Part shown: positions 23,703 through 29,335 of the stretch, piece after piece
How the letters are laid out: every line of letters starts with the position of its first letter
How positions within the stretch are numbered: the stretch's first letter is position 1
NCBI GenBank assembly: GCA_934553185.1
Contig: CAKTFF010000002.1
Location: 1-33,009, forward strand
DNA length: 33,009 nucleotides
Direction of reading: 5' to 3'
From: an uncultured Devosia sp.
GTDB taxonomy: Bacteria; Pseudomonadota; Alphaproteobacteria; Rhizobiales; Devosiaceae
Notes under the pieces: generated by a model
The model's input: only the letters and a program-made list of their open reading frames with translations
What the model was told of the DNA's origin: nothing
Database searches by the model: none
Made by a program: the position numbers and the translations under genes

Positions 23703-24206
23703 ATGGACGATCCGTCATGGCTCAAGCGAGCCAGGGCCTATCTTGGCATGTCCGAAACGCCGGGCCCGAAACATGCGCCATTTATCACCAAGTGGCTCGA
23801 CAAGCTCAAGGCACCATTCCGCGACGATGAAACCGCATGGTGCGGATCGTTCGTCGGCGGTGTCTTGGACGAGGACGGCAGGGGCTACATCAAAAACCCT
23901 TGGGGCGCCCGTAACTGGCTCAAGTTTGGCAATCCTATCACCCGGCCCGCAGTCGGTGCCATCGTCGTGTTTTGGCGCGGCAGCATCAATGGCTGGTCTG
24001 GCCATGTTGGCTTCATTGTCGGCAAGGACAAGGCGGGGAACCTGATGGTTCTCGGTGGCAATCAGGGCGACGCCGTGAGCATCGCCCCATTCTCGCGCGC
24101 CCGCGTCCTAGGCTATCGCTGGCCAAGCATCGCGCCGCTCGATGAGCGGTACAATCTGCCCGTCATCGACAGTCGCGGGCAGCCCCTTTCCACCAACGAA
24201 GCATAG
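23703..24206 (+). CDS. Endolysin-like peptidase (NlpC/P60/TIGR02594-like)
   Basis: A 167-aa protein preceded by AGAGGT. The pattern is ETAWCGSFVGGVLDE with catalytic Cys47, SGHVGFIVGKDKAGN with His101, and LGGNQGDAVSIAPF. This matches TIGR02594-type Cys/His peptidases used as phage endolysins. It probably cuts peptide cross-links of peptidoglycan at lysis. It is followed 11 bases later by the holin, the usual lysis cassette arrangement. No signal peptide is seen, so it should need the holin. Confidence 0.8.
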   Translation: MDDPSWLKRARAYLGMSETPGPKHAPFITKWLDKLKAPFRDDETAWCGSFVGGVLDEDGRGYIKNPWGARNWLKFGNPITRPAVGAIVVFWRGSINGWSGHVGFIVGKDKAGNLMVLGGNQGDAVSIAPFSRARVLGYRWPSIAPLDERYNLPVIDSRGQPLSTNEA

Positions 24207-24217
24207 GAGCTTCCATC

Positions 24218-24529
24218 GTGCTCACTAACATCATCAATCGGACTATCGTGAACTACGTCCTCGTTGCCTTAGGCTCGTTCCTCGTCGCAAAGGGCTGGGT
24301 GCCAATCGAGTTTTGGGACTTGTTCCGCAGCGGTGCGGAGGAAGCCATCCTGATCGCGGTCGGCGGCGGCGGCGTCGTGGCAATTATCGTCGGGGCCGCC
24401 CGTGGCATTGCCGAGTCCAAGAAGGACAAGGTTGTGATCAACGGTCAGCGTGTCGAGCTGCCCGGCAACGTCGCTGGCACCATGACTGCCCGGTCGGCTG
24501 CTGATCGTCTCGTCGGTCGCATCGGCTAG
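24218..24529 (+). CDS. Holin candidate
   Basis: A 103-aa protein from GTG 24218 with AGGAG about 9 bases upstream. Two hydrophobic segments are visible: about 10-25 (TIVNYVLVALGSFLVAKG) and about 43-62 (AILIAVGGGGVVAIIVGAAR). The C-terminal 40 residues are soluble, which fits a two-span holin. Position right after the endolysin is the main support. It would permeabilise the inner membrane at lysis. Confidence 0.6.
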   Translation: MLTNIINRTIVNYVLVALGSFLVAKGWVPIEFWDLFRSGAEEAILIAVGGGGVVAIIVGAARGIAESKKDKVVINGQRVELPGNVAGTMTARSAADRLVGRIG

Positions 24530-24556
24530 TAAGCCATCCCCAATCCTTCCATCCTA

Positions 24557-24582
24557 TCCTGGTCTGCGATGAACCAGGAGGG
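24557..24582 (+). promoter_or_regulatory. Hairpin that covers part of the ribosome-binding site of the following gene
   Basis: TCCTGGT (24557-24563) pairs with ACCAGGA (24573-24579) across a 9-base loop. The second arm overlaps the AGGAGGG ribosome-binding site (24576-24582) of the gene at 24588. This could slow translation of that gene after the holin. It has no T-run, so it is not a terminator. Function is inferred. Confidence 0.45.
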
Positions 24583-24587
24583 AACCC

Positions 24588-24911
24588 ATGAACATCATCG
24601 CCAGCGGGGCTACAATGAGCATTGAAGAACTGGTCGCAAAGGGTGCGGAATCCATGGAAAAGGCCGAAAAGGCATCGTCCACCGTGTCCAAGGAACTGTT
24701 GGCTGTGGCTAAGGTCATCACCGACATTCACGGGCAGGGGCCGGAAGGTCTAGGGTTCCTTGAAAGCCGGGAAATCGCCGCCGAAGCCAAGGCGCTTGCC
24801 GGTCTGGCTGCAAACCTGGAGATGGAACTGTTCACCTTTCACCGCAAGCTGACGGCTCGGGCCGATGAGCTCGGCATTGATCTGCCGACTATCGCCAGTG
24901 GAAGCAGGTAA
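24588..24911 (+). CDS. Helical hypothetical protein in the lysis region
   Basis: A 107-aa helical soluble protein with a strong AGGAGGG ribosome-binding site partly hidden in a hairpin. It contains EELVAKGAESMEKAEKASST and FLESREIAAEAKALAGLAAN. No membrane segment is visible. The family is not recognised. Position between holin and membrane proteins suggests it is part of the lysis/late accessory cluster. Confidence 0.6.
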   Translation: MNIIASGATMSIEELVAKGAESMEKAEKASSTVSKELLAVAKVITDIHGQGPEGLGFLESREIAAEAKALAGLAANLEMELFTFHRKLTARADELGIDLPTIASGSR

Positions 24912-24916
24912 TCACG

Positions 24917-25399
24917 ATGAGCGTGTGGAACGTCTTGATCTTGTCGGGGGCCGCAGCAGCGGCCCTCATCGCATGGGGCGATCGGCGGTTCATAGGCTGG
25001 TTGGCTTTAATCGTAGTCACCTATTTGGCGAGCGTGGCGTACTGGGATGTCAAAGGCCCCTACGCCGAGGCTGTCGGGTTCCTGTTCGACGCTTTTCTGG
25101 TGGCAGCGCTTTGCCTTCGTGGGCAGTATCGATGGGAAATGCGCCTGGCGCTGCTCTATCTAATCTCTGCGTTTATCAATATGGCCTACTTGGCGCACAA
25201 CCTCGTTGGAGCAGGGTTGATCCCCCACGACGCCCACGGCGCCGCGCTAGAGCTGGTCAACATCCTTGCCATCTTCACGATCGGTTTTACCGCGGCATTT
25301 GGACGGGCTGGGTACACTGATGGCCGTGCTTTTGATCGTTGGGTGCATATTTTCGGCGTTGTGCGTCATGTACCTGAACGCCGCCCGTCGCGTGAATAA
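24917..25399 (+). CDS. Polytopic membrane protein in the lysis cluster
   Basis: A 160-aa protein with about five hydrophobic segments: LILSGAAAAALIAWG, FIGWLALIVVTYLASVAYW, AVGFLFDAFLVAALCL, LALLYLISAFINMAYL and LVNILAIFTIGFTAAFG. The C-terminal 30 residues are basic and soluble. TAATG (25397-25401) couples it to the next gene. The function is unknown; it could be a second holin, an antiholin or a membrane accessory. Confidence 0.6.
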   Translation: MSVWNVLILSGAAAAALIAWGDRRFIGWLALIVVTYLASVAYWDVKGPYAEAVGFLFDAFLVAALCLRGQYRWEMRLALLYLISAFINMAYLAHNLVGAGLIPHDAHGAALELVNILAIFTIGFTAAFGRAGYTDGRAFDRWVHIFGVVRHVPERRPSRE

Positions 25400-25439
25400 T
25401 GGGCACCGTCGAAGAAACGGCCGGGAAGGTCGCAGATAA
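25320..25439 (+). CDS. Possible overlapping small membrane protein
   Basis: A 39-codon frame, out of phase with both neighbours, starts at ATG 25320 and begins MAVLLIVGCIFSALCVMYLN, one hydrophobic span, then a very basic tail (RRVNNGHRRRNGREGRR). It bridges the end of the 160-aa membrane protein and the start of the next gene. The IVGC tetrapeptide resembles a lipobox but is too near the N-terminus for a normal signal. The ribosome-binding site is weak. It may be an overlapping Rz1-like or regulatory peptide, or chance. Confidence 0.25.
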   Translation: MAVLLIVGCIFSALCVMYLNAARRVNNGHRRRNGREGRR

Positions 25440-25662
25440 CCTCCTAACCTATGGCCCTATCGGCATCCTGGCCCTTGTGGGCTGGGTCTGCGTGGTCCTG
25501 ATGGGGATGGGGGTTATCGGCCTTCACCGGGCTCTGAGAGCAAGTGAAGCCTCGCGCATCAAAGACCTTCTCGACGCCGCCACAGACGCCAAGAAGGAGC
25601 GCGAGGAAGGCGACCGCAAAATGGATCGTCTGCAAGCAATCATCGAAGCGAGGCAGAGATGA
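25399..25662 (+). CDS. Membrane-anchored coiled-coil protein (possible i-spanin- or holin-like)
   Basis: An 87-aa protein with one N-terminal membrane segment (about 19-42, PIGILALVGWVCVVLMGMGV) and a charged helical C-terminal coiled coil (about 49-85, ASRIKDLLDAATDAKKEREE). This is the general layout of inner-membrane spanins and of some holin-associated proteins. TAATG couples it to the previous gene and ATGA overlaps the next. The function is inferred from layout and position only. Confidence 0.5.
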   Translation: MGTVEETAGKVADNLLTYGPIGILALVGWVCVVLMGMGVIGLHRALRASEASRIKDLLDAATDAKKEREEGDRKMDRLQAIIEARQR

Positions 25663-25814
25663 TGGCCCTTATTCGACGCCTTCTCCACATCAAACCGATA
25701 GACACGTCCGAACTCGCAGAAAAGGCCAAGGAAGAGCGTATGCTTGCCCAACTGGCCCGCAGCGAGCGCACCGACAAGCTGTTTGCAACGATCATCTCTG
25801 AGGTGCGAAAATGA
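25659..25814 (+). CDS. Small amphipathic hypothetical protein
   Basis: A 51-aa protein whose ATGs at 25659 and 25662 overlap the previous stop; it ends with an ATGA overlap at 25811-25814. It is helical and charged (TSELAEKAKEERMLAQLARS), with a short hydrophobic basic N-terminus (MMALIRRLLHI). Double coupling is good evidence that it is translated. Function unknown; a soluble partner of the neighbouring membrane proteins is possible. Confidence 0.55.
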   Translation: MMALIRRLLHIKPIDTSELAEKAKEERMLAQLARSERTDKLFATIISEVRK

Positions 25815-26275
25815 ACCGAAACGTCATCTGGACGGTTGTGGCAGCTGCCCTGTACTGGCTTTCGGTCGCTGCGCTCGATACTGACACAACCCGCAATATC
25901 GTCGCCAGCGGCGGCATCGCAATCGCTCTGGCGAATGTGTTCCGCTACCTGCCCAAGGCATGGGAAAAGTATCGGGGCGGCACCAACGAGGGCGAATGGC
26001 GCCTGCTCATGGGGCTAGAGCTGTTCTGGCTCGGCTTTGGCGCTCGTGAGGCCTGGCTGCTGGCCGTGAGGCTTGACGGGCGTCCTCAGTGGATGGTGGA
26101 CAGTCCGATCAACGGGTTTTTCGCGTATTGGATCCTTTGCGCGGGTCTGCTGTGCTTTTCCGCTGCCAGCGAGCCACTGCCGGCGCCATCGAGGCAGAAC
26201 ACCTATGTCATCCTTGCCGTGGCTATCGCCAGTGCCCTTTGCGGAGCCCTGATCTACCGGCTGATGTGGGGATGA
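25811..26275 (+). CDS. Polytopic membrane protein
   Basis: A 154-aa protein with about four to five hydrophobic segments: VIWTVVAAALYWLSVAAL, IVASGGIAIALANVF, LLMGLELFWLGFGA, FFAYWILCAGLLCFSA and YVILAVAIASALCGALIYRL. ATGA overlaps join it to the genes on either side. No family is recognised. It is the fifth small membrane-related gene in a row after the endolysin. Confidence 0.6.
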   Translation: MNRNVIWTVVAAALYWLSVAALDTDTTRNIVASGGIAIALANVFRYLPKAWEKYRGGTNEGEWRLLMGLELFWLGFGAREAWLLAVRLDGRPQWMVDSPINGFFAYWILCAGLLCFSAASEPLPAPSRQNTYVILAVAIASALCGALIYRLMWG

Positions 26276-26445
26276 TCTGCCCCACGTGCCGGTCTGAGCT
26301 ATCCGAAGCTATTCACCGTATCAAAGGCAAATGGATGGGCTGGACACGCTGCCCGGTCTGTTCCCCTGTAGGGGCTTGGACGCCAAGAGGCGAGGTGTCT
26401 ATCGTGTGGAAGCCAGAAGGGCAGCCGCCGGAGCAGTTGCCTTAG
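26272..26445 (+). CDS. Small zinc-ribbon-like protein, last gene of the late operon
   Basis: A 57-aa protein starting at ATG 26272 by ATGA overlap. Two CxxC pairs, CPTC at 3-6 and CPVC at 27-30, form a typical four-Cys zinc knuckle. The C-terminus is Pro-rich (WKPEGQPPEQLP). Its TAG (26443-26445) overlaps the TAA of the opposing minus-strand gene within CTTAG, so the two operons meet with no spacer. Function unknown; nucleic-acid binding is possible. Confidence 0.6.
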   Translation: MICPTCRSELSEAIHRIKGKWMGWTRCPVCSPVGAWTPRGEVSIVWKPEGQPPEQLP

Positions 26446-26657
26446 AATGGAGGCTGGTCGTCATCCACCTCGTGTGCGGCCATGAAGTCCGCTAGGTCTA
26501 TTATAATAAGTGCCGCCAAGTTTCGGTTCACCACAAGCGGGATAAAGCCCTGTTCCGTATCGAGCTCTAGGACGCCAAGGTGAGCTTCTCCAACCGATAT
26601 GGTGCGAACCTGAGCGTCAAGGATGCGGTTCGGCTCGCTTAGGTCGATTTTAGTCAT
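26442..26657 (-). CDS. Small hypothetical protein
   Basis: A 71-aa protein, MTKIDLSEPNRILDAQVRTI, with a hydrophobic stretch (NRNLAALIIIDLADFM) that is more likely a buried strand or helix than a membrane span. Its start overlaps a stop upstream (ATGA at 26654-26657). It is the last gene of the minus-strand accessory operon and converges on the late operon. No family is recognised. Confidence 0.55.
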   Translation of the reverse strand: MTKIDLSEPNRILDAQVRTISVGEAHLGVLELDTEQGFIPLVVNRNLAALIIIDLADFMAAHEVDDDQPPF

Positions 26658-26826
26658 TTGAGCTTTCTGTTGCGAATGGCGATGGCAATTTCGTATTGAA
26701 GCGGCGGCGTGAACCGGGCGAAGTCGTTTCGGGTGAAGTCATGGGTAGTTGCGCACACGCTTCACGCTCTTTCGCTTTAGCGGCTCTGATGGCTCTGGCT
26801 ATGGTGACAGTTGCGGTCTTCGTCAT
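26650..26826 (-). CDS. Small ORF with good ribosome-binding site but likely frame-disrupted 3' half
   Basis: A 58-codon frame from ATG 26826, preceded by AAGGAGAG (a strong site), begins MTKTATVTIARAIRAAKAKE. Its last 30 residues are Ser/Pro/Arg/Thr-rich and not protein-like. A different frame over the same DNA (26654-26758) reads like normal protein. A -1 shift near the GTGTGCGCAACTACC stretch would join the good halves into a protein of about 56 aa. I annotate the uninterrupted frame here and the other as a separate entry. Confidence 0.45.
   Translation of the reverse strand: MTKTATVTIARAIRAAKAKEREACAQLPMTSPETTSPGSRRRFNTKLPSPFATESSND
26654..26758 (-). CDS. Short overlapping ORF (GTG start) or 3' half of a frameshifted gene
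   Basis: A 34-aa frame from GTG 26758 reads FTRNDFARFTPPLQYEIAIA and ends KLK, with even hydrophobic spacing as in a real helical protein. Its TGA (26654-26656) overlaps the ATG of the next minus-strand gene (ATGA). AAAGAG lies about 8 bases before the GTG. Either it is a small independent gene or the genuine C-terminus of the gene starting at 26826. Confidence 0.4.
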   Translation of the reverse strand: MCATTHDFTRNDFARFTPPLQYEIAIAIRNRKLK

Positions 26827-26866
26827 CTATTCTCTCCTTACCAGGCATTAAGACAGTGAATGGGGG

Positions 26867-27073
26867 TTAGAGGGTGGGGAGTGGATAAGGTCGCCAGTGG
26901 GTTGGGTATATTCGTCCTGATTGGCGACCATACAACTGCCACCAGCCCCTGTGCGCTTGGATGGCATCCCACTCTCGCCAGTCGCTTGCTGCAACGTCTG
27001 GGAGCAGACGGCACCACACCTTCAGCGGCACGCCGACTGGCGCAGTGCCGAGCGTTCTTCACTCAGCTTCCAT
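26867..27073 (-). pseudogene. DUF551-like small gene with in-frame TGA at a conserved Trp position
   Basis: Reading from ATG 27073 gives MEAE, TGA (27061-27059), then RTLGTAPVGVPLKVWCRLLP and a good protein continuation ending WWQLYGRQSGRIYPTHWRPY and PLPTL. Small phage proteins of this kind usually start with W-R-x-I/L-x-T-A-P and end in a THW-x-P-x-P motif, as in DUF551. A TGG-to-TGA change at the conserved Trp explains the stop. Total length is 68 codons. The AGGAG site is 14 bases from the ATG, which is long. It may be a dead gene or a read-through TGA; a downstream GTG would give a 54-aa fragment. Confidence 0.6.
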
Positions 27074-27081
27074 GGCGCGTC

Positions 27082-27264
27082 TCACATCTCCTGCGCGGCT
27101 AGACATTCTTCTGACCATGCTTCTTCGGGGCTGGCTCCGCACTTAAACGCATCGAGCCAGCAATCCCGCCCCGTGTCGTGTGTGTAGCTCTGCTGCTCAG
27201 GCCATACCTTGCGTGCGAGCCTGTCGATCTGGTCGCACCACTCGTCAAACGTCATTTCATTCAT
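27082..27264 (-). CDS. Small acidic hypothetical phage protein
   Basis: A 60-aa protein from ATG 27264 (the frame is open to 27381), chosen because GGAAGA/AAGGA precede it and it starts MNEMTFDEWCDQIDRLARKV. It is helical and Trp/Cys-containing (GRDCWLDAFKCGASPEEAWS). It is one of several small accessory genes read leftwards from the integrase region. Family not recognised. Confidence 0.6.
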   Translation of the reverse strand: MNEMTFDEWCDQIDRLARKVWPEQQSYTHDTGRDCWLDAFKCGASPEEAWSEECLAAQEM

Positions 27265-27304
27265 TCTTCCAATCCTTCTGCACAGTTGTTCCGATATGAG
27301 GGGG

Positions 27305-27772
27305 TTAGGAGTCGGAGCGATAGGGTTGGCATGCGCGACGGCCTGCCGTAATTTCTTTGCCTCTCCGCCCTTTGTAGGCAAAGCCCACAGTCCATCCGCA
27401 CCTGTCAGCAGCGCGGTCTATGATGCATGTAGGGCAAAGCAAACCGCCGCCGTCTGGGAAGTTGTCAGGTTTGATTTTATCCCAAACATCGTCGGGAACG
27501 AGTAGGTCTGTGACGTATGCTTTCTGGCAAATATGGCAGACACAGGGATCGGCCTTGCCTTCCTTAGGCCACATGACCCCGCCCTGAAGACCTAGCGCAT
27601 GTACAACTTCCCAATGATCTACGGCGTCGATCACAGCGCTGATGAGGCCCTTTTTGCCCAAGGGGCCATCGGGGGGTAAGTATTTATTCACAGCTGTGAT
27701 TATCGAGAGAAGCGCGTTTTTGTAGACGGCAGCCTCATAGTCAGCTTGGGGCAGTGGGGCACTTGCTTTCAT
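27305..27772 (-). CDS. Zinc-binding hypothetical protein
   Basis: A 155-aa protein from ATG 27772 with AAAGGAAA upstream. The N-terminal half is helical (ALLSIITAVNKYLPPDGPLG). The C-terminal half has a zinc-finger-like module, CHICQKAYVTDLLVPDDVW followed by GGGLLCPTCIIDRAADRCGW, with two CxxC pairs about 35 residues apart. Proteins with this CHIC...LCPTC module recur in phages with no known function. The last 25 residues are basic. Nucleic-acid or protein binding is possible. Confidence 0.65.
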   Translation of the reverse strand: MKASAPLPQADYEAAVYKNALLSIITAVNKYLPPDGPLGKKGLISAVIDAVDHWEVVHALGLQGGVMWPKEGKADPCVCHICQKAYVTDLLVPDDVWDKIKPDNFPDGGGLLCPTCIIDRAADRCGWTVGFAYKGRRGKEITAGRRACQPYRSDS

Positions 27773-27790
27773 GACATTTTCCTTTTGCGG

Positions 27791-28078
27791 TTAGAGTGAC
27801 AGTCGGGCGATTACCTTGCTTAGAAGATCAATTTCGTGCTGTTGCGGGGGTTCACTCCCCTTAGCCTCGTTGCAGACCTTGTGCGCCAGCAGCCAGTTCC
27901 GGAAAGAGTGTGAGCCACCGAGGCTGCGCGGGACTACATGATCAATCGTTGCGTCAAATCGAGTGAGGTGCTTTTGGCAAATGCTGCACGCCCGCCCTTG
28001 TGCGGCTCGTAGAATTTGAACCACTTCACTGCGCGTGAAATTAGCTACGTCGTTGCCGTAAAAGCATGCCGCACTCAT
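27791..28078 (-). CDS. HNH endonuclease
   Basis: A 95-aa protein with the HNH pattern: a CxxC pair (ACSICQKHL, about 30-38), ATIDHVVPRSLGGSHSFRNW with the Asp-His core, and LLAHKVCNEAKGSEPP with the terminal Asn and Cys. HNH enzymes nick or cut DNA. In phages they can assist terminase, act in homing or serve in host takeover. Here it is distant from terS/terL, so homing or accessory use is likely. The start overlaps the upstream stop (ATGA at 28075-28078). Confidence 0.85.
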   Translation of the reverse strand: MSAACFYGNDVANFTRSEVVQILRAAQGRACSICQKHLTRFDATIDHVVPRSLGGSHSFRNWLLAHKVCNEAKGSEPPQQHEIDLLSKVIARLSL

Positions 28079-28269
28079 TTCGGCGTCTCTTCGATAGGAG
28101 CTTCAACAACCGGCACCCGACCATCCTCCAAGATTTCCAGGTCGAGCTTCAACATTCGGATAAGGCTGCGAAGCGCCTTTGCCGTTACTGGCCCCTCAAC
28201 CAGCACACGTGCATGCGCTTGTTTGCCAACTGGTGCGGACATGAAGGTTCGGTAGTTGAGTTCCATCAT
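28075..28269 (-). CDS. Small hypothetical phage protein
   Basis: A 64-aa protein with GGGAGAG upstream of ATG 28269, MMELNYRTFMSAPVGKQAHA. It has a helix (VTAKALRSLIRMLKLDLEIL) and an acidic Pro-rich tail. Its stop overlaps the HNH start by ATGA, so it is co-translated. Family not recognised. Confidence 0.6.
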   Translation of the reverse strand: MMELNYRTFMSAPVGKQAHARVLVEGPVTAKALRSLIRMLKLDLEILEDGRVPVVEAPIEETPK

Positions 28270-28278
28270 CGTCTCTCC

Positions 28279-29115
28279 CTACCCATGAACAGGCTGATTG
28301 CTGCGGTTGCGGATGGTCATGGCGCGTTCATCGCAATAGCGCCGAAATGCGGCCTCGTGCAGTTCGCCCGGCTGCATTTCGATGCTGTGACCGATAGTGC
28401 CGCCCTTCCATGAGCCTTTGCGCTTGCCCGTCTCGCCAGAGAACGAAATGTCGAGCGACCGGCTGATCTTGGGCTTGCGAAATAGCGACAGCCATTTGAA
28501 GCCGCGCTCCCCAAGTCGCCACTCGCGCTCCTCGATTTTTGTGGTGGCCGTCAATTGCTCGCCGTCGAAGTCCTTAAAGGCAAAGGCCACGGTGGGCACG
28601 GCATCTTCTATCGCGCGCTCGCGTTCCCAGCGGCCCAGATCGTCCCGATAGCTTTTGCCCGTATTGGGTAAGGTCGACACATGGGCCCCGTCGACCCCGT
28701 AAAAGCTGCGTCGGACATGTCGCCATTGCGTCCAGGGCGGAAACCATCCTTTTTGTTTGCAAGTCGAGCTGTCGTAGGTCTGCCGGCCGAAGTGCATTGA
28801 CAGGTAGCCTTCGCTGTAGCTAAACCCGAACTCTCGGGCGTCAATGTTCCAGTACCAGTTCCGGCCTAGACGCTGAACTGTCGCGTTATCCCACTCTGGA
28901 AACACCTTCTCGCGGTAGGGGCGGATAATCTCCGGCAATGCGACGATCAGTGTGTGGCTCAGCAAGCCAATGCGCAAATAACACTGGCCGCTGTCGTCAT
29001 CATCGTCGCCGCGCGACTTCAGCATCAGGGCAAGTTTGCTGTAGCGCGGTTCATAAGCGTATGTGAACGGCCCGAAGTATCGATCATTGTCACTCCAGCG
29101 TACGGCATGCCTCAT
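28279..29115 (-). CDS. Hypothetical phage protein (Trp/Tyr-rich, 278 aa)
   Basis: The frame is open to 29286, but ATG 29115 has AGGAGAG about 6 bases upstream and starts MRHAVRWSDNDRYFGPFTYA. A short acidic run (GDDDDDSGQ) is near residue 37. The middle is aromatic-rich (LGRNWYWNIDAREFGFSYSE), and the C-terminal half has alternating strands (TKIEEREWRLGERGFKWLSL). No catalytic motif is recognised. It is the first gene to the left of the att-like region and probably starts a transcript there. Confidence 0.65.
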   Translation of the reverse strand: MRHAVRWSDNDRYFGPFTYAYEPRYSKLALMLKSRGDDDDDSGQCYLRIGLLSHTLIVALPEIIRPYREKVFPEWDNATVQRLGRNWYWNIDAREFGFSYSEGYLSMHFGRQTYDSSTCKQKGWFPPWTQWRHVRRSFYGVDGAHVSTLPNTGKSYRDDLGRWERERAIEDAVPTVAFAFKDFDGEQLTATTKIEEREWRLGERGFKWLSLFRKPKISRSLDISFSGETGKRKGSWKGGTIGHSIEMQPGELHEAAFRRYCDERAMTIRNRSNQPVHG

Positions 29116-29132
29116 TTTCGCTCTCCTATCCA

Positions 29133-29198
29133 GAACAGGTGACGAACACCCGTGTGCCAATAGTGTGCCAGCAGCGCCGGCGTGTTCTGCGCATGTTC
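29133..29198. repeat. Symmetric repeat array: GAACA pair, GTGTGCCA pair, TGTTC pair
   Basis: GAACA occurs at 29133-29137 and 29144-29148. Its complement TGTTC occurs at 29183-29187 and 29194-29198. The four sites are exactly mirror-placed around 29165.5. Between them are two direct GTGTGCCA copies at 29152-29159 and 29163-29170. Every pair has 11-base spacing, about one helical turn. This suggests cooperative protein binding, for example integrase/excisionase arm sites or an operator. Confidence 0.6.
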
Positions 29199-29291
29199 CG
29201 GTTTGAAGCTGCATGATCTTGCGACCTCTCCCAGCCAACATCATCAAGGCCCTTGCGCTTTTCCGGCCTCTCCGGTACTTCGGCAATCAGG

Positions 29292-29320
29292 ACATCTTGC
29301 CCTAACGCAGGGTTAGATGT
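29292..29320. repeat. 29-bp imperfect palindrome next to the integrase (possible attP core)
   Basis: ACATCT-TG-CCCT-AACGC-AGGG-TT-AGATGT is symmetric around 29306, with arms of 6 and 4 bases, a 2-base mismatch step and a 5-base centre. It is 16 bases past the integrase stop. It could be the integrase core site (inverted arms around a crossover segment) or an mRNA 3' hairpin. No T-run follows on the minus strand, so a terminator is less likely. Confidence 0.5.
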
Positions 29321-29335
29321 TCGCGATTTATCTTT

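Larger units (their letters stand above)
29116..29335. other. Non-coding att-like region next to the integrase
   Basis: These 220 bases lie between the integrase stop and the next minus-strand gene. They hold a symmetric repeat array (29133-29198) and a 29-bp imperfect palindrome (29292-29320), listed separately. attP commonly lies beside the 3' end of a tyrosine integrase gene, so this is the best place for it. No tRNA-like end segment is recognised. Confidence 0.5.

Noticed and set aside
26860..27102. + strand frame, and the minus-strand frame 26838-27062, over the broken DUF551-like gene
   Set aside because: Neither looks like a protein; the third frame (26867-27073 minus) does, apart from its TGA.
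29126..29335. Integrase frame stays open for 69 codons past its TAA, as if a longer integrase had been cut
   Set aside because: The integrase already has its Tyr nucleophile and a normal tail; the extension covers the repeat array and palindrome and has no recognised motif, so chance is more likely.
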